Origin: JAAYDI01 sp052034005
Lineage (GTDB): Bacteria; Planctomycetota; Planctomycetia; Pirellulales; Pirellulaceae
Reading direction: 5' to 3'
Assembly: GCA_052034005.1 (NCBI GenBank)
Contig: JBPOJB010000009.1
Location: 186,001-250,000 of the forward strand
DNA: 64,000 bases
Shown here: one piece after another, positions 42,955 to 52,766 of the stretch
Position numbering within the stretch: the first letter of the stretch is position 1
How the letters are laid out: each line of letters starts with the position of its first letter
Position numbers and translations under genes: made by a program
Notes under the pieces: model-generated
What the model saw: the letters and a program-made list of their open reading frames with translations, nothing else
Databases searched by the model: none
Told to the model about the DNA's origin: nothing

Positions 42955-45020
42955 GATGTTACGGCGACGCGGGCGGCCTGGACGGCCTGTTCGTACGAGT
43001 GCTGCTGGTGCCGGTGCGCGGGCTGACCGGCCTTGGGGCGCACGCGTTGGTAGCGCCCGTCCGGGCCGAGGCAGCGTCCTTTGACGTTGTCGCGCGCGTA
43101 AGACTCGAGGATCGCTTTGAGGCGTTGGCGGGCAGCCGGCTGTTCCACGGGCACGAACAGTTCGACGCGTCGCACGAGGTTACGGGGCATCCAGTCGGCG
43201 CTGGAGATGAACATCAGCTCTTTGCCGCCGGCCAGGAAGTAGATGATGCGGGAGTGTTCGAGGTACCGGTCCAGGATGCTCACGACGCGCACATTTTCGC
43301 TGATCCCGGGCACACCGGGCCGCAGGCAGCAGATGCCGCGCACGTTGAGCTGGATCTTCACCCCGGCGCGGGACGCCCGGTACAGGGCGTTGATCACTTT
43401 GGTGTCCACCAGCGCGTTGATCTGGGCGATGATCCGGGCGGGTTGGCCCTGGCGGGCGCGTCGCGTCTCGGCCTCGATCAGATCCAGGATCCGCTCGCGC
43501 AGCCCCAAGGGGGCGGCCTCGATCTTCTGGTAGGACTGCGGCTGCGAGTAGCCGGTGATCGCGTTGAAGAAGTTGACCCCGTCCCGAGCCAGCTCTTCGT
43601 CACAGGTCATCAGGCTCACGTCGCTGTACAGCTGGGCGGTGATCTCGTTGTAGTTGCCGGTGCTGTAATGGACGTAGCGGCGGATGCCCGTCGGCTCCCG
43701 GCGGAGGATGACGCAGATCTTCGCGTGCGTTTTGAGTCGTTTCACGCCGTAGAGGACGTGAACCGAAGCCGGCTCCAGGCGTCTGACCCAGTCGATGTTG
43801 CGGGCCTCGTCGAACCGCGCCTTGAGTTCGACGATCGCCGTGACATGTTTGCCATGCTCGGCCGCCCGCTTCAATGCGGCGACGATCGCGCTGTTGCGGC
43901 TCGTCCGGTACAGGGTCTGCTTGATGGCCAGGACGTTCGGGTCGACCGCCGCTTCCTCCAGCAGTCGGACGACCGGTTCGTAGCTCTCGTACGGCTGGCA
44001 CAGGACCACGTCGTGCCGCGCGATCGTGTCGAACATGCTCACGGCCGGGTCGACCGCCGGCGATGGCTGGGGAGGCCACGGTTCGTACCGCAGGTGGTCG
44101 TAGCCGGCCAGGCTGGTCAAGTTCATGAAGGCGGCCAGGTTGAGCGGGCCGGGAACACAATACACATCGCTGTCGCGCACTTTCAACGCCGTCTGCAGGA
44201 AGGCGCGGAGCCGATCCCCGGCGGTGGCGGCGATCTCCAGACGCACGCAGGCGCTCTGCTTGCGGGCGGTCAAGACCTGCTGCATGCCGGAGAGCAGGTC
44301 GGCTGCCGAATCCTCTTGGACGCGCAGGTCGGCGTTCCGCGTGACGCGGAAGAACGTGCAATCGCGCACCGTGACGCCCGGAAAGAACCGCGCGACATGC
44401 ATCTGCAGAGCGTCTTCCAGCAGGATGTAGTCATACCCGCCCTGCGCGGGCAACGCGATGATCCGATCGATGGTTCGCCCGAGCGGGATAACCGCGAACT
44501 GCGGTGTCCCGGCCGGCTCGGCCGGCGCGAGTTCGACGCAGGCTGCCAGGTGTTGCTTGACCAGCAGCGGAAACGGCTCGCCGGGCGCGATGCGCATGGG
44601 CGTCATGACGGCGAAGATCTCCTGGTCGAACAGCCGACGGACCGCCTCCGCCTGGGAGGCGTCCAGGGACTCGGGGCCCAGCCGCCGGATGCCCCCCCGG
44701 GCCAGCGCCGGCTCGAGGTCGTGCAGGAAGCAGCGGTACTGGTCCTCCATCATCTGGTGGGCCCGGCGCGTAATGGCCTGGAGCTGCTCGTGGGCCGTCA
44801 TGCCGGCCGGATCCCGCTTGCCCGGGTTCCGGTCCAGCAGCAGTTGGAGGCCGCCGACCCGCACCATGAAGAACTCGTCCAGGTTCGAGCCGGTGATCGC
44901 CAGGAACTTGAGCCGCTCCAGCGGCGGCATGTCCTGGTCGAGGGCCTCGTCCAACACGCGCTGATTGAACTCCAGCCAGCTCAACTCGCGGTTGATGTAC
45001 ATCGACGTGGCTCGTGTCAT
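42951..45020 (-). CDS. ppk1: polyphosphate kinase 1
   Basis: A 689-residue PPK1 with the N-terminal domain YINRELSWLEFNQRVLDEA and SNLDEFFMVRVGGL, and the two phospholipase-D-like catalytic domains: VTAIVELKARFDEARNIDW, the catalytic-His segment LKTHAKICVILRR, and HYSTGNYNEITAQLYSD. It makes polyphosphate reversibly from ATP. GGGAGG lies about 10 bases before ATG 45020. A UspA gene lies 22 bp upstream on the same strand, so a stress operon lon-uspA-ppk is likely. Confidence 0.97.
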   Translation of the reverse strand: MTRATSMYINRELSWLEFNQRVLDEALDQDMPPLERLKFLAITGSNLDEFFMVRVGGLQLLLDRNPGKRDPAGMTAHEQLQAITRRAHQMMEDQYRCFLHDLEPALARGGIRRLGPESLDASQAEAVRRLFDQEIFAVMTPMRIAPGEPFPLLVKQHLAACVELAPAEPAGTPQFAVIPLGRTIDRIIALPAQGGYDYILLEDALQMHVARFFPGVTVRDCTFFRVTRNADLRVQEDSAADLLSGMQQVLTARKQSACVRLEIAATAGDRLRAFLQTALKVRDSDVYCVPGPLNLAAFMNLTSLAGYDHLRYEPWPPQPSPAVDPAVSMFDTIARHDVVLCQPYESYEPVVRLLEEAAVDPNVLAIKQTLYRTSRNSAIVAALKRAAEHGKHVTAIVELKARFDEARNIDWVRRLEPASVHVLYGVKRLKTHAKICVILRREPTGIRRYVHYSTGNYNEITAQLYSDVSLMTCDEELARDGVNFFNAITGYSQPQSYQKIEAAPLGLRERILDLIEAETRRARQGQPARIIAQINALVDTKVINALYRASRAGVKIQLNVRGICCLRPGVPGISENVRVVSILDRYLEHSRIIYFLAGGKELMFISSADWMPRNLVRRVELFVPVEQPAARQRLKAILESYARDNVKGRCLGPDGRYQRVRPKAGQPAHRHQQHSYEQAVQAARVAVTS

Positions 45021-45041
45021 CCTTGGCGCCTCCCATCGGCC

Positions 45042-45833
45042 CTACACCAGCACGATCGGACAATCGAGGTTCTCCAGGAGCGTCTGGACGGCGCCTTCAT
45101 CGAGCAGTCGGCACTGGCGGCTGAGCAGCACCCAGGCCGCGCGATAGTCCTGGGCCGATTGGATGAGGGTGCTCAGCGCGCCGACCGGGCGCGCAGGCAC
45201 GCGGACATGCACCTCGTAGGCCGCCAGCTCCTGGCGGATTCGGCCGGCCAGGTGAGCCGCCGTCTCCTGTGGGCCGCCGCAGACCAGCACGACCAGTCCC
45301 CGTTGCTGGCGCCGGCCGACCTCCGCCGCCGTGGCGAGCGTGCGGGCGCTGACCGCCGCCGCCTCGACGACCGCCACGACCGGTCGCGTCGCGGCGCGCA
45401 GGCGCGTGCCCAACGGCGCACGGACGGCCGGCGCATGGCTGCGCGATCCGAACAGCACGAGATCCACTTCGCGGGTCGCCGCCAGCGCGCAGCGGAGCAC
45501 GCGGCCCCGTTCGACGGAGAAGGAGCAGCGGATCTGCACGCTCGCCGCCGTCCGCTCCATCAGCTCGCGCACATGTTCCGCCTTGTGCTGCATCGCCCGT
45601 TCCATCGATTTCCGGTCGATCGGCCGGGCGACGCCGGAGCCGGCCGTGATCTCCTGCATGAACGGGAGGTCGGCCATCCGGAGCAGGTTGATGTCTTCGA
45701 CGTACAGCCCCTGGAATTCGGCCTGGAAGTCGGCGGCCAACTGGGCTGCCAGCTCCATCGTCTCGGGGTCGGAACAGGCGTCGTCCAAGGCCACCAGAAT
45801 GCTGCGAATCATCCGAGGGTCGTCGCTGTTCAT
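45042..45833 (-). CDS. universal stress protein, UspA family (tandem-domain size)
   Basis: A 263-residue protein beginning IRSILVALDDACSDPETMELAAQLAADF, the Usp beta1-alpha1 start, with VDLVLFGSRSHAPAVRAPLG in the place of the ATP-loop GxxGxxxxG. A second, weaker Usp-like half (about 150-263) ends with LLENLDCPIVLV. Its ATG overlaps the Lon-like stop by four bases, so the two proteins are made from one message; ppk follows. Function is inferred as stress response. Confidence 0.8.
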   Translation of the reverse strand: MNSDDPRMIRSILVALDDACSDPETMELAAQLAADFQAEFQGLYVEDINLLRMADLPFMQEITAGSGVARPIDRKSMERAMQHKAEHVRELMERTAASVQIRCSFSVERGRVLRCALAATREVDLVLFGSRSHAPAVRAPLGTRLRAATRPVVAVVEAAAVSARTLATAAEVGRRQQRGLVVLVCGGPQETAAHLAGRIRQELAAYEVHVRVPARPVGALSTLIQSAQDYRAAWVLLSRQCRLLDEGAVQTLLENLDCPIVLV

Positions 45834-48229
45834 GGTTTCGCCTCGTCTTGGCCCGGCTGCGACAACTGCCGCCGGATCTCGAACAGCTCGTTCACGCGCG
45901 CGGCCACCAGGCAGTTGATCGTCCCGGGCGGATAGGTGCCCGCGGCGTCCGCCGCGCCGGCCGGCACGCCGGTCAACAGCGCGATCGCCTCGTCGACCGT
46001 TTCCACCGCGTGCACTTGGAATCGGCCGGCGGCCACCGCCTCCACCACGTCCGGGCGCAACATGAGGTGTTTCACGTTGGCCTGCGGGATCAGCACCCCT
46101 TGGTCGCCGGTCAGCCCCCGCGCCCGGCAGACGTCGAAGAACCCTTCGATCTTCTGGTTCACGCCGCCGATCGGCTGGACTCGCCCGTGCTGGTTGACCG
46201 ACCCGGTGACCGCCAGCTCCTGGCGGATCGGGACGCCCGACAGGGCGGACAGCAGCGCGCACAGCTCGGCGACCGACGCGCTGTCGCCGTCCACATGCCC
46301 GTACGACTGTTCGAAGACCAGGCTGGCCGAGAGGGACAGCGGCCGGTTCTGGGCGAAACGCGTGGCCAGGAAGGACGAGAGGATCAGCACGCCTTTGCTG
46401 TGGATCGCGCCGCCCAGCTCGACTTCCCGCTCGATATCGATCACCTCGCCCTTGCCGATCCGTACGGTGGCGGTGATGCGGGAGGGCTGGCCGAACGAGA
46501 AGTTGCCCAGGTCGATGACCGACAGGCCGTTGACCTGCCCCGCGCAGGCGCCCGCGGTGTCGATCATGACGGTGCCGCGCTGGATCTGCTCGTACACGTG
46601 GGTCCGCACACGGTCGGACCGGAAGACCTGCTTGTCGATCGCCCGTTCCACGTGCGCGGCGGTGACGGTCGCGGCGCCGTCGGTCGAGGCCCAGTAGTCG
46701 GCCTCGCGCAGCAGGTTGGCGATCGACTGCATGCTGACCGACAGTTTCTCCGAGTCGCCGGCGAGCCGGGCGCTCTCTTCGATCACCCGGGCGATCGCCT
46801 GCTTGTCGAACGGCCGATACTTCTCCTGCCGCGCCATGGTGGCGATGAAGCGGGCGAACAGCAGGCAGTTCTCGGGCGTGCGGTCCATCTGCTCGTCGAA
46901 GTCCGCAGCCACTTTGAACAGCTCGGCGAAGTCCCGGTCGAACTGGTAGAGCATGTAGTACAGCATCCGGTCACCGACCAGGATGACTTTCGCGTCCAGC
47001 GGGATAGGCTCCGGCTCGAGCGTCACCGTGCTGATCAAGCTCAGCGATTCCCCCAGCGATTCGATGCGCAGCTCCTTGGAGTTGAGTGCGCGTTTCAGCG
47101 CCTCCCAGGCGAACGGCTGCTGGAGCAGTTTCAGCGCGTCGAGCACCAGGTAGCCGCCGTTGGCCCGGTGCAGTGCGCCGGGCTTGATCAGCGTGAATTG
47201 GGTGACGAGTGTGCCCATGCGCGACTCGTGCTCGGCCCGCCCCATCAGGTTCTGGTAGCTGGGGTGGTTCTCCGTCACGACCGGCGCGCCCCGGGTCTTG
47301 CCGTGGTCGACCAGCAGGTTGACCCGGTAGCGGTGGAAGTTCGGCTGGCCGGCCGTCGGCACGCCCAGGATGTTGGCCGGCATCTCTTCCTGCGGCTGGA
47401 ACTCCTCGGCATGCTCGATGACATCCTTCTCCAGGGCGTCGAAGTACTCGAGTACGTGCGGCAGCTGCACATAGTCCTCGCGCAGTTCGGACAGCAAGTG
47501 GGCGATCGCCAGCCGGGTCGCCTGGCGGTTCAGCTCCTTGATCTTATCCCGCGTCTCCATGCGCCACCGCGGGATCCGCTCGATGACCTCCTTGAGCTCC
47601 TCCTGCAGCTCTTTGACGGCGTCTTCGATCTCCTGCCGCTCCTCGAGCGTCAGCTTCTCGTACTCCTCCGGCCCGATCACCTCGCCGTTCCGCACCGGCG
47701 CCATGGCGTAGCCGCCCGGGGTGCGGACCAGTTGGATCCCGCGGGCCAAGGCCCGGTCCGCCAGCGCCTTGAACGCCTGGTTGTGCCGCTCCTTGGCCTC
47801 ATGTTCGATCTCCTGGATCCGGCTCTGGTGCTCTTCCATCTGCAGCGTCGAAGGGATCGTCGTCTTAAGCCGCTCGACCAACTGGGCCATGTCGCGCTGC
47901 AGCCGCACGCCCCGGCCCGGCGGCAGGCGCAGCGCCCAGGGCTTGTACGCCTGCTCGAAGTTGTTGACGTAGCACCAGTCGTCCGGGGTGGCCTCAGTCG
48001 CCGCCTTCTCGCTGAGAAACAGGTTGACCGTCGTGCGTTTGCCCAGGCCGGGCGGCCCGAGCACGAACATGTTGTACCCGTCCCGCCGGATGCCGATCCC
48101 GAATTGGACCGCGTCCAACGCCCGAGGCTGGCCCAGGATCTGCTGCAGATCCTCCAGGTCGTCCGTCGTGTCAAACGCCAAGTGGTCCGGCGTACAGCGC
48201 CAGCGCAACTCCGAGGGACTCAGTTTCAT
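45830..48229 (-). CDS. Lon-like ATP-dependent protease (AAA+/S16, LonB/YcbZ-type)
   Basis: A 799-residue protein with Walker A GPPGLGKRT (58-66), an internal helical insert rich in Glu/Lys (about 150-270), GALHRANGGYLVLDALKLL (AAA+ core), and a C-terminal S16 domain with catalytic Ser650 in HVDGDSASVAEL and Lys693 in GGVNQKIEG. It lacks the classic N-terminal LAN domain of LonA, so it belongs with YcbZ-like/LonB-like proteases. Start ATG 48229 gives the conserved MKLSPSELRWRC. It is first of the lon-uspA-ppk run. Confidence 0.9.
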   Translation of the reverse strand: MKLSPSELRWRCTPDHLAFDTTDDLEDLQQILGQPRALDAVQFGIGIRRDGYNMFVLGPPGLGKRTTVNLFLSEKAATEATPDDWCYVNNFEQAYKPWALRLPPGRGVRLQRDMAQLVERLKTTIPSTLQMEEHQSRIQEIEHEAKERHNQAFKALADRALARGIQLVRTPGGYAMAPVRNGEVIGPEEYEKLTLEERQEIEDAVKELQEELKEVIERIPRWRMETRDKIKELNRQATRLAIAHLLSELREDYVQLPHVLEYFDALEKDVIEHAEEFQPQEEMPANILGVPTAGQPNFHRYRVNLLVDHGKTRGAPVVTENHPSYQNLMGRAEHESRMGTLVTQFTLIKPGALHRANGGYLVLDALKLLQQPFAWEALKRALNSKELRIESLGESLSLISTVTLEPEPIPLDAKVILVGDRMLYYMLYQFDRDFAELFKVAADFDEQMDRTPENCLLFARFIATMARQEKYRPFDKQAIARVIEESARLAGDSEKLSVSMQSIANLLREADYWASTDGAATVTAAHVERAIDKQVFRSDRVRTHVYEQIQRGTVMIDTAGACAGQVNGLSVIDLGNFSFGQPSRITATVRIGKGEVIDIEREVELGGAIHSKGVLILSSFLATRFAQNRPLSLSASLVFEQSYGHVDGDSASVAELCALLSALSGVPIRQELAVTGSVNQHGRVQPIGGVNQKIEGFFDVCRARGLTGDQGVLIPQANVKHLMLRPDVVEAVAAGRFQVHAVETVDEAIALLTGVPAGAADAAGTYPPGTINCLVAARVNELFEIRRQLSQPGQDEAKP

Positions 48230-48312
48230 GGGGTGGTTCCTGCAACTGGTCGTGGGGCCCCCGTACCCGCTCCATCCTAGGCCATCTCCAGGGCGGTTGC
48301 GAGGGGCCCGGT

Positions 48313-48341
48313 TTGCGTCGGCCCGGATCGGGAGATATGAT
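48313..48341 (+). promoter_or_regulatory. candidate promoter of the TrpB2-type gene
   Basis: TTGCGT (48313-48318), 17-base spacer, TATGAT (48336-48341). It would give a leader of about 150 nt before ATG 48497. The -10 is good, the -35 only half matched. Confidence 0.4.
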
Positions 48342-48496
48342 GGCAGATTCACCGGCCCGCAGTGCGTAGCTCGGGGCGTCGACCTGGGGGCGGCGGTGAG
48401 TGTGGTTTGGTGCGAGGCCCGATCCGGCGGGGTGAACCGAAGCGCCGGTCCGGCCGCGGCACCTGAGATGCACGTAGTGGAGATGGGGACCGTTTC

Positions 48497-49852
48497 ATGA
48501 ACGAACGACGCGTCGTACTGGCGGAAAGCGAACTGCCCGCCCGATGGTACAACCTGCAAGCCGACCTGCCGCAACCGCTGCCGCCCGTGCTGCATCCGAG
48601 CACGATGCAGCCGATCGGGCCTGCCGATCTGGCACCCCTGTTCGCCGAAGAGCTGCTCAAGCAGGAGATGTCGTCCGAGCGGTGGATCGAGATCCCCGAC
48701 GACGTGCGCGCCGTGCTGGCCATGTGGCGCCCGACGCCGCTGGTCCGCGCGAAGAACCTGGAACGCGCGCTGCGCACCCCGGCACGGATCTACTTCAAGG
48801 ACGAAAGCCACAGCCCGCCCGGGAGTCACAAGCCGAACACGGCGGTCCCGCAGGCTTACTACAACAAGGTCCAGGGCATGCGGCGCTTGACGACGGAGAC
48901 GGGGGCCGGCCAGTGGGGCAGCGCGATGGCTTTCGCCTGCAAGCAGTACGACATCCAGTGCAAAGTCTACATGGTCAAGGTCAGTTACCAGCAGAAGCCG
49001 TACCGACGCTCCATGATGCAGATGTGGGGGGGCGAGGTGACTCCGAGCCCTTCGACGGAGACCGAGTCGGGCCGCCAGATCCTGGCCGCCGATCCGCACA
49101 CGCCCGGCAGCCTGGGGATTGCGATCAGCGAAGCGGTCGAAGCGGCCGTGCACAGCGACGACACGCACTACACGCTCGGCAGCGTGTTGAATCACGTGAT
49201 GCTGCACCAGACGGTGATCGGGCTGGAAGTGGAACGGCAGATGGAGCAGATCGGCGATTTCCCGAACGTGCTGGTCGCGTGCTGCGGGGGCGGCAGCAAC
49301 TTCGCCGGGCTGACTTTCCCGTTCCTCCGCCACAAGCTGCAGGGCAAGCCGCTGCGGTTCGTGGCCACCGAACCCTGCTCGTGCCCCACCATGAGCCGCG
49401 GGCAGTTCCGCTACGACTGGGGCGACACGACCAAGTTGACCCCGCTGATCAAAATGTTCACGCTCGGGCACAGCTTCGTGCCGCCGGGGATTCACGCGGG
49501 CGGGCTGCGGTATCACGGAATGGCCCCGATGGTCAGCTTCGCCTTGAAACTCGGACTGATCGAATCCGCCGCGTTCCATCAACTGGAGTGCTTCGAGGCG
49601 GCCCAGCTGTTTGCGGAGACGGAAGGGACGATCCCGGCGCCCGAGACGTCGCATGCGATCCGCGGTGCGATCGTGGAGGCCATTCGCTGCCGGGAGCAGA
49701 ACAAGGAAGAGTGCATCGTGTTCAATTTCAGCGGACACGGGCTCTGCGACCTCAGCGCGTACGACCGCTACCTGAGCGGCGATCTGGAAGACTACGCCTA
49801 TCCGCAGGAGAAGATCGAGGCCGCCATCGCCGAGCTGCCCAACGTCGATTGA
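48497..49852 (+). CDS. TrpB2-type tryptophan synthase beta homologue
   Basis: A 451-residue PLP enzyme with the Schiff-base Lys112 in SPPGSHKPNTA, Glu134 in TTETGAGQWG and the phosphate cup CCGGGSNFAG. The extended N-terminus (RWYNLQADLPQPLPPVLHP) and length are those of TrpB2, which works without TrpA and converts indole or related substrates with serine. No other trp gene is adjacent. It is divergent from the Lon-like gene and is followed after 13 bp by a NUDIX gene. Confidence 0.9.
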   Translation: MNERRVVLAESELPARWYNLQADLPQPLPPVLHPSTMQPIGPADLAPLFAEELLKQEMSSERWIEIPDDVRAVLAMWRPTPLVRAKNLERALRTPARIYFKDESHSPPGSHKPNTAVPQAYYNKVQGMRRLTTETGAGQWGSAMAFACKQYDIQCKVYMVKVSYQQKPYRRSMMQMWGGEVTPSPSTETESGRQILAADPHTPGSLGIAISEAVEAAVHSDDTHYTLGSVLNHVMLHQTVIGLEVERQMEQIGDFPNVLVACCGGGSNFAGLTFPFLRHKLQGKPLRFVATEPCSCPTMSRGQFRYDWGDTTKLTPLIKMFTLGHSFVPPGIHAGGLRYHGMAPMVSFALKLGLIESAAFHQLECFEAAQLFAETEGTIPAPETSHAIRGAIVEAIRCREQNKEECIVFNFSGHGLCDLSAYDRYLSGDLEDYAYPQEKIEAAIAELPNVD

Positions 49853-49865
49853 TGGTGCGCACGCC

Positions 49866-50432
49866 ATGACCGCCGAACCCCGTATCCTGCTCACCACGCG
49901 CCGGTTCCGCGTCGAGCGCGTCGAGCGGACGACGGCGGCCGGCGTCACGATCCAGCGCGAGGTCATCCGCCACCCCGGCGCGGTGACGATCCTGCCGCTG
50001 GTGGACGCCGACCACGTGTGCTTGATCCGCAACCATCGCGTCGCGGTCGACCGCGCCCTGGTGGAACTGCCGGCCGGTACGCTCGAAGCGGGCGAAGACC
50101 CGCGGGAAACCGCAGAGCGCGAGCTGCGCGAGGAGACCGGGTATCGTGCGGGCCGCCTCGAGCTGCTCCACACGTTCTTCCTCTCGCCGGGAATCCTCGA
50201 CGAACGAATGCACTTGTTCCTGGCCACGATGCTCACGCCGGGAGACGCGCAGCGCGAGGCCTGCGAGGAGATCGAGAACCTGGTGGTGCCCTGGGAGACC
50301 GCGATCGACTGGGTGCGGCGGCGCCAGATTGAAGACGCCAAGACGATCGTCGGCCTGCTGTACTACGACGGGCTCAGACCTGCTTCGTCGTCCGCCGCTT
50401 CATGCGGTGCAGCTTCTCGTGAGCCGCGTTGA
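49866..50432 (+). CDS. NUDIX hydrolase, ADP-ribose pyrophosphatase-like
   Basis: The 188-residue protein has a full NUDIX box at residues 71-93 (Gly71, Glu77, then RELREETGY) preceded by VELPAGTLEAGE, and EREVIRHPGAVTILPLV-like start typical of ADP-ribose pyrophosphatases. The last 20 residues overlap a convergent small gene by 59 bp and are low-complexity (SSSAASCGAAS). Confidence 0.87.
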   Translation: MTAEPRILLTTRRFRVERVERTTAAGVTIQREVIRHPGAVTILPLVDADHVCLIRNHRVAVDRALVELPAGTLEAGEDPRETAERELREETGYRAGRLELLHTFFLSPGILDERMHLFLATMLTPGDAQREACEEIENLVVPWETAIDWVRRRQIEDAKTIVGLLYYDGLRPASSSAASCGAASREPR

Positions 50433-50706
50433 TCACCTGCTGCGTCGCGCCCGGCATGGACAGCACCCGATCCAGATCCGCCGACGCCTTCACGTCGTCG
50501 TGATCGCGCGAATAGGCCAACGCGCGGTTCAGCAGCGCCATCGCCACGATGTCGGCCGGCGCGCCCTTCGTATCGATGACCGTTGTGTAGTCCTGGATCG
50601 CGCCTTCCAGATCGCGGTCCCCTGCCTTCTGCATCCCACGCTTGTACAACGCCGTAGCTCGACCACGTGCGGACAATGAACCGAACAGCTTCGAAATCAA
50701 ACTCAT
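50374..50706 (-). CDS. small tetratricopeptide-like protein
   Basis: A 110-residue helical protein. Residues about 19-85 read as one and a half TPR units (ALYKRGMQKAGDRDLEGAIQDYTTVID, then ALLNRALAYSRDHDDVKASADLDRV). No signal peptide. Its 3' end runs under the 3' end of the NUDIX gene. It may act as a protein-protein adaptor; partner unknown. Confidence 0.7.
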   Translation of the reverse strand: MSLISKLFGSLSARGRATALYKRGMQKAGDRDLEGAIQDYTTVIDTKGAPADIVAMALLNRALAYSRDHDDVKASADLDRVLSMPGATQQVINAAHEKLHRMKRRTTKQV

Positions 50707-50798
50707 GTTCGACCTCTGAGCAAACGACACTCGCGGACCGGCACTCCCCACCTGAGCCTGGCTTCTCCCCTCCAACGCCTCATTATAGCGAAGCTCCG

Positions 50799-51149
50799 TC
50801 AATCCTGGTGGCGGACCGCCCGCCATTTGCCACCCGCGTCCTGCTCGAACTCGAACTCCCAGACCACGCTCGGACCGCCCAGGTCGGCGTGCGTCAGCGA
50901 CACCCGCATGGTCGCCTGCGTGCCTGTCACCACCGGCCCGTCCTGGACCTCCTTGACGCGCAACTGCATGTTGTGCTGCTTCAAATACTGCTCGATCGCC
51001 GCCTTCATCGGCGCCGGATCGATCGTCGGACCCGCCCGGCCGCAGCCGGCGGCGAATAATACCAGGGCGGGGAGGCTGATGCCCATGTAGAGAGATCTTC
51101 TTCTCCGGCGTCGGATGCCGGGCGGCGGGACACGCGTGTGGGAGAGCAT
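50799..51149 (-). CDS. small lipoprotein
   Basis: A 116-residue protein with an Arg-rich N-region (RRRRRR, 14-19) and a lipobox LVLFAAGC. The mature part contains a beta-rich domain ending KWRAVRHQD. The start at 51149 is favoured over an internal ATG at 51087 by an AGGAGG 10 bases upstream. Family not recognised. Confidence 0.7.
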   Translation of the reverse strand: MLSHTRVPPPGIRRRRRRSLYMGISLPALVLFAAGCGRAGPTIDPAPMKAAIEQYLKQHNMQLRVKEVQDGPVVTGTQATMRVSLTHADLGGPSVVWEFEFEQDAGGKWRAVRHQD

Positions 51150-51208
51150 GGCGACGATACCTCCTGGGTCATGCAGACTCAAACCGGCCGATTCGCGCGC
51201 ATGGTCAG

Positions 51209-52522
51209 CTAGCCGGCCTCGATCGTGTAAGGCCGGCGCTGGGCGCGTTGTTGCCAACGGTTGGCTTCGTCGTCACCGACGATCTGCTCGGTTTCGGGGT
51301 CCCAGGTCAGCTTGCGTCGCAGCCGAACGGCCAGGTTCGCCAGATGGCACGCGGTGACGGTGCGATGCTGGATCCTGACCGGCGAGACGGGTTCCTGGCG
51401 GGTCTTCACGCAGTGGAAGAAGTCGGCCATGTGGTCGTCACTCGGCCTGACGCGCCAGGCGTTGGCGGGCAAGGGGTGCTCGGCCAGTTCCTCGAAGGGC
51501 TTCCCCGACACGCCTCCGCGGTTGACGAACACCCGGCCCTGGTCCCCGATGAACATGATGCCGTTGCGATCGTTTTCCACGCCTTCATACAGCAGGGAGA
51601 TGCCGCCGGGGTACGACATGCGGATCCGGAACCGATCGGGCGTCGAGAAGCAATTCGGGCGGCCTTCGTTCGGGAACGTGGCGGTGCCTTCGATCGTCAA
51701 CGGGCCGCTCAGCTCCAGGCCCATGCCCCAGTGGGCGATGTCCATATGGTGGTTGCCCCAGTCGGTAATGATCCCGCCCGCGTATTCATACCACCACCGC
51801 CAGCCGCGTTGCCGCGCGTCCCAGTGCGTACGTTCCGGGCAGTAATCGTGTTCCGGGGCCTGGCCTTGGTACATGTCCCAATCGAGTTCCGGCGGGACCG
51901 GTTGTGCGGCGAACGGTCCGCCCGAGGTGGAGAAGAACGGCAAGGTGACGATGACTTCCTGGAGCTTGCCGATGCGGCCGTTCCGCACCAGCTCGACCGC
52001 CGTCTGAAAACCCCTGTCGCTCCGCTGCTGGGTACCGACCTGCACGATGCGCCCGGTCTGCTCCACCACGCGGCGGAGGATCTTCCCCTCGTCGATGGTC
52101 AGCGTCAGCGGTTTCTCGGCGTAGAGGTCCTTGCCGGCTCGGCAGGCGGCGACGTTGATGGGGGTGTGCCAGTGATCGGGCGTGGCGTTGAGGATGATGT
52201 CGATGTCCGGGCGATCCAGCACGCGGCGATAGTCGCCATACAGGTCGGGCTTGCCGCCGAACGCTTCCCGGGCTCGTTCCGCATGCCGCTGATCCACATC
52301 GCACACGGCCACCAGGTCGCCCAGCGCGGCGGCGGCGCGGGCGATGGCCAGGCCTTCGCCGCCCGCGCCGATCAGCGCGACGTGCGGCCGGTCGTTGGCG
52401 GCGGTCGCCTCCTGGGCGGCCCGCGGTTGAGAGGTGAGCCAGTAGGGTACGGCAGCTGCGGCAGCCACTGCGGCCGTCTCCTGCAGGAACGTACGACGGG
52501 TTGTCGCATGGCGAGTCGACAT
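51209..52522 (-). CDS. Tat-exported Gfo/Idh/MocA-family oxidoreductase
   Basis: A 437-residue protein with a twin-arginine signal (TRRTFLQETAAVAAAAAV, Arg9-Arg10) and a Rossmann domain (VALIGAGGEGLAIARAAA). LNATPDHWHTPI and EKPLTLTIDEG are the conserved Gfo/Idh/MocA motifs; GGIITDWGNHHMDIAHW follows. Such exported sugar oxidoreductases abound in planctomycetes and are often near DUF1080 proteins, as here. Substrate unknown; NAD(P) would have to travel with the folded Tat substrate. Confidence 0.92.
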   Translation of the reverse strand: MSTRHATTRRTFLQETAAVAAAAAVPYWLTSQPRAAQEATAANDRPHVALIGAGGEGLAIARAAAALGDLVAVCDVDQRHAERAREAFGGKPDLYGDYRRVLDRPDIDIILNATPDHWHTPINVAACRAGKDLYAEKPLTLTIDEGKILRRVVEQTGRIVQVGTQQRSDRGFQTAVELVRNGRIGKLQEVIVTLPFFSTSGGPFAAQPVPPELDWDMYQGQAPEHDYCPERTHWDARQRGWRWWYEYAGGIITDWGNHHMDIAHWGMGLELSGPLTIEGTATFPNEGRPNCFSTPDRFRIRMSYPGGISLLYEGVENDRNGIMFIGDQGRVFVNRGGVSGKPFEELAEHPLPANAWRVRPSDDHMADFFHCVKTRQEPVSPVRIQHRTVTACHLANLAVRLRRKLTWDPETEQIVGDDEANRWQQRAQRRPYTIEAG

Positions 52523-52766
52523 GAGCAGTGCTCCACGAGGCGGGTCCTGATCCATTCGAGTGCGCACCGCCAGCGTGCCAGATCGCCGAGCATGTGTCAA
52601 CCACCGCGGTGTTCGGGCGCCGGGCACACCCTGATTGATCGTTTCACGTTCTCAAGCCGGGCAACAGCGGGTAGATGAGAGCCATCAGCAAGCACCGAAA
52701 AACAAGGTCACTCCTTCCGGCGCTGCCGAAGATGCCGGTTCAGTCCCGCGTGGATTGCCTCGCGAG

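Noticed and set aside
42999..45935. Long plus-strand frame of 978 codons
   Set aside because: Antisense to ppk1 and the UspA gene, both certain.
48230..50341. Upstream extension of the Lon-like frame to 50341
   Set aside because: Antisense to the TrpB2 and NUDIX genes; the conserved start is at 48229.
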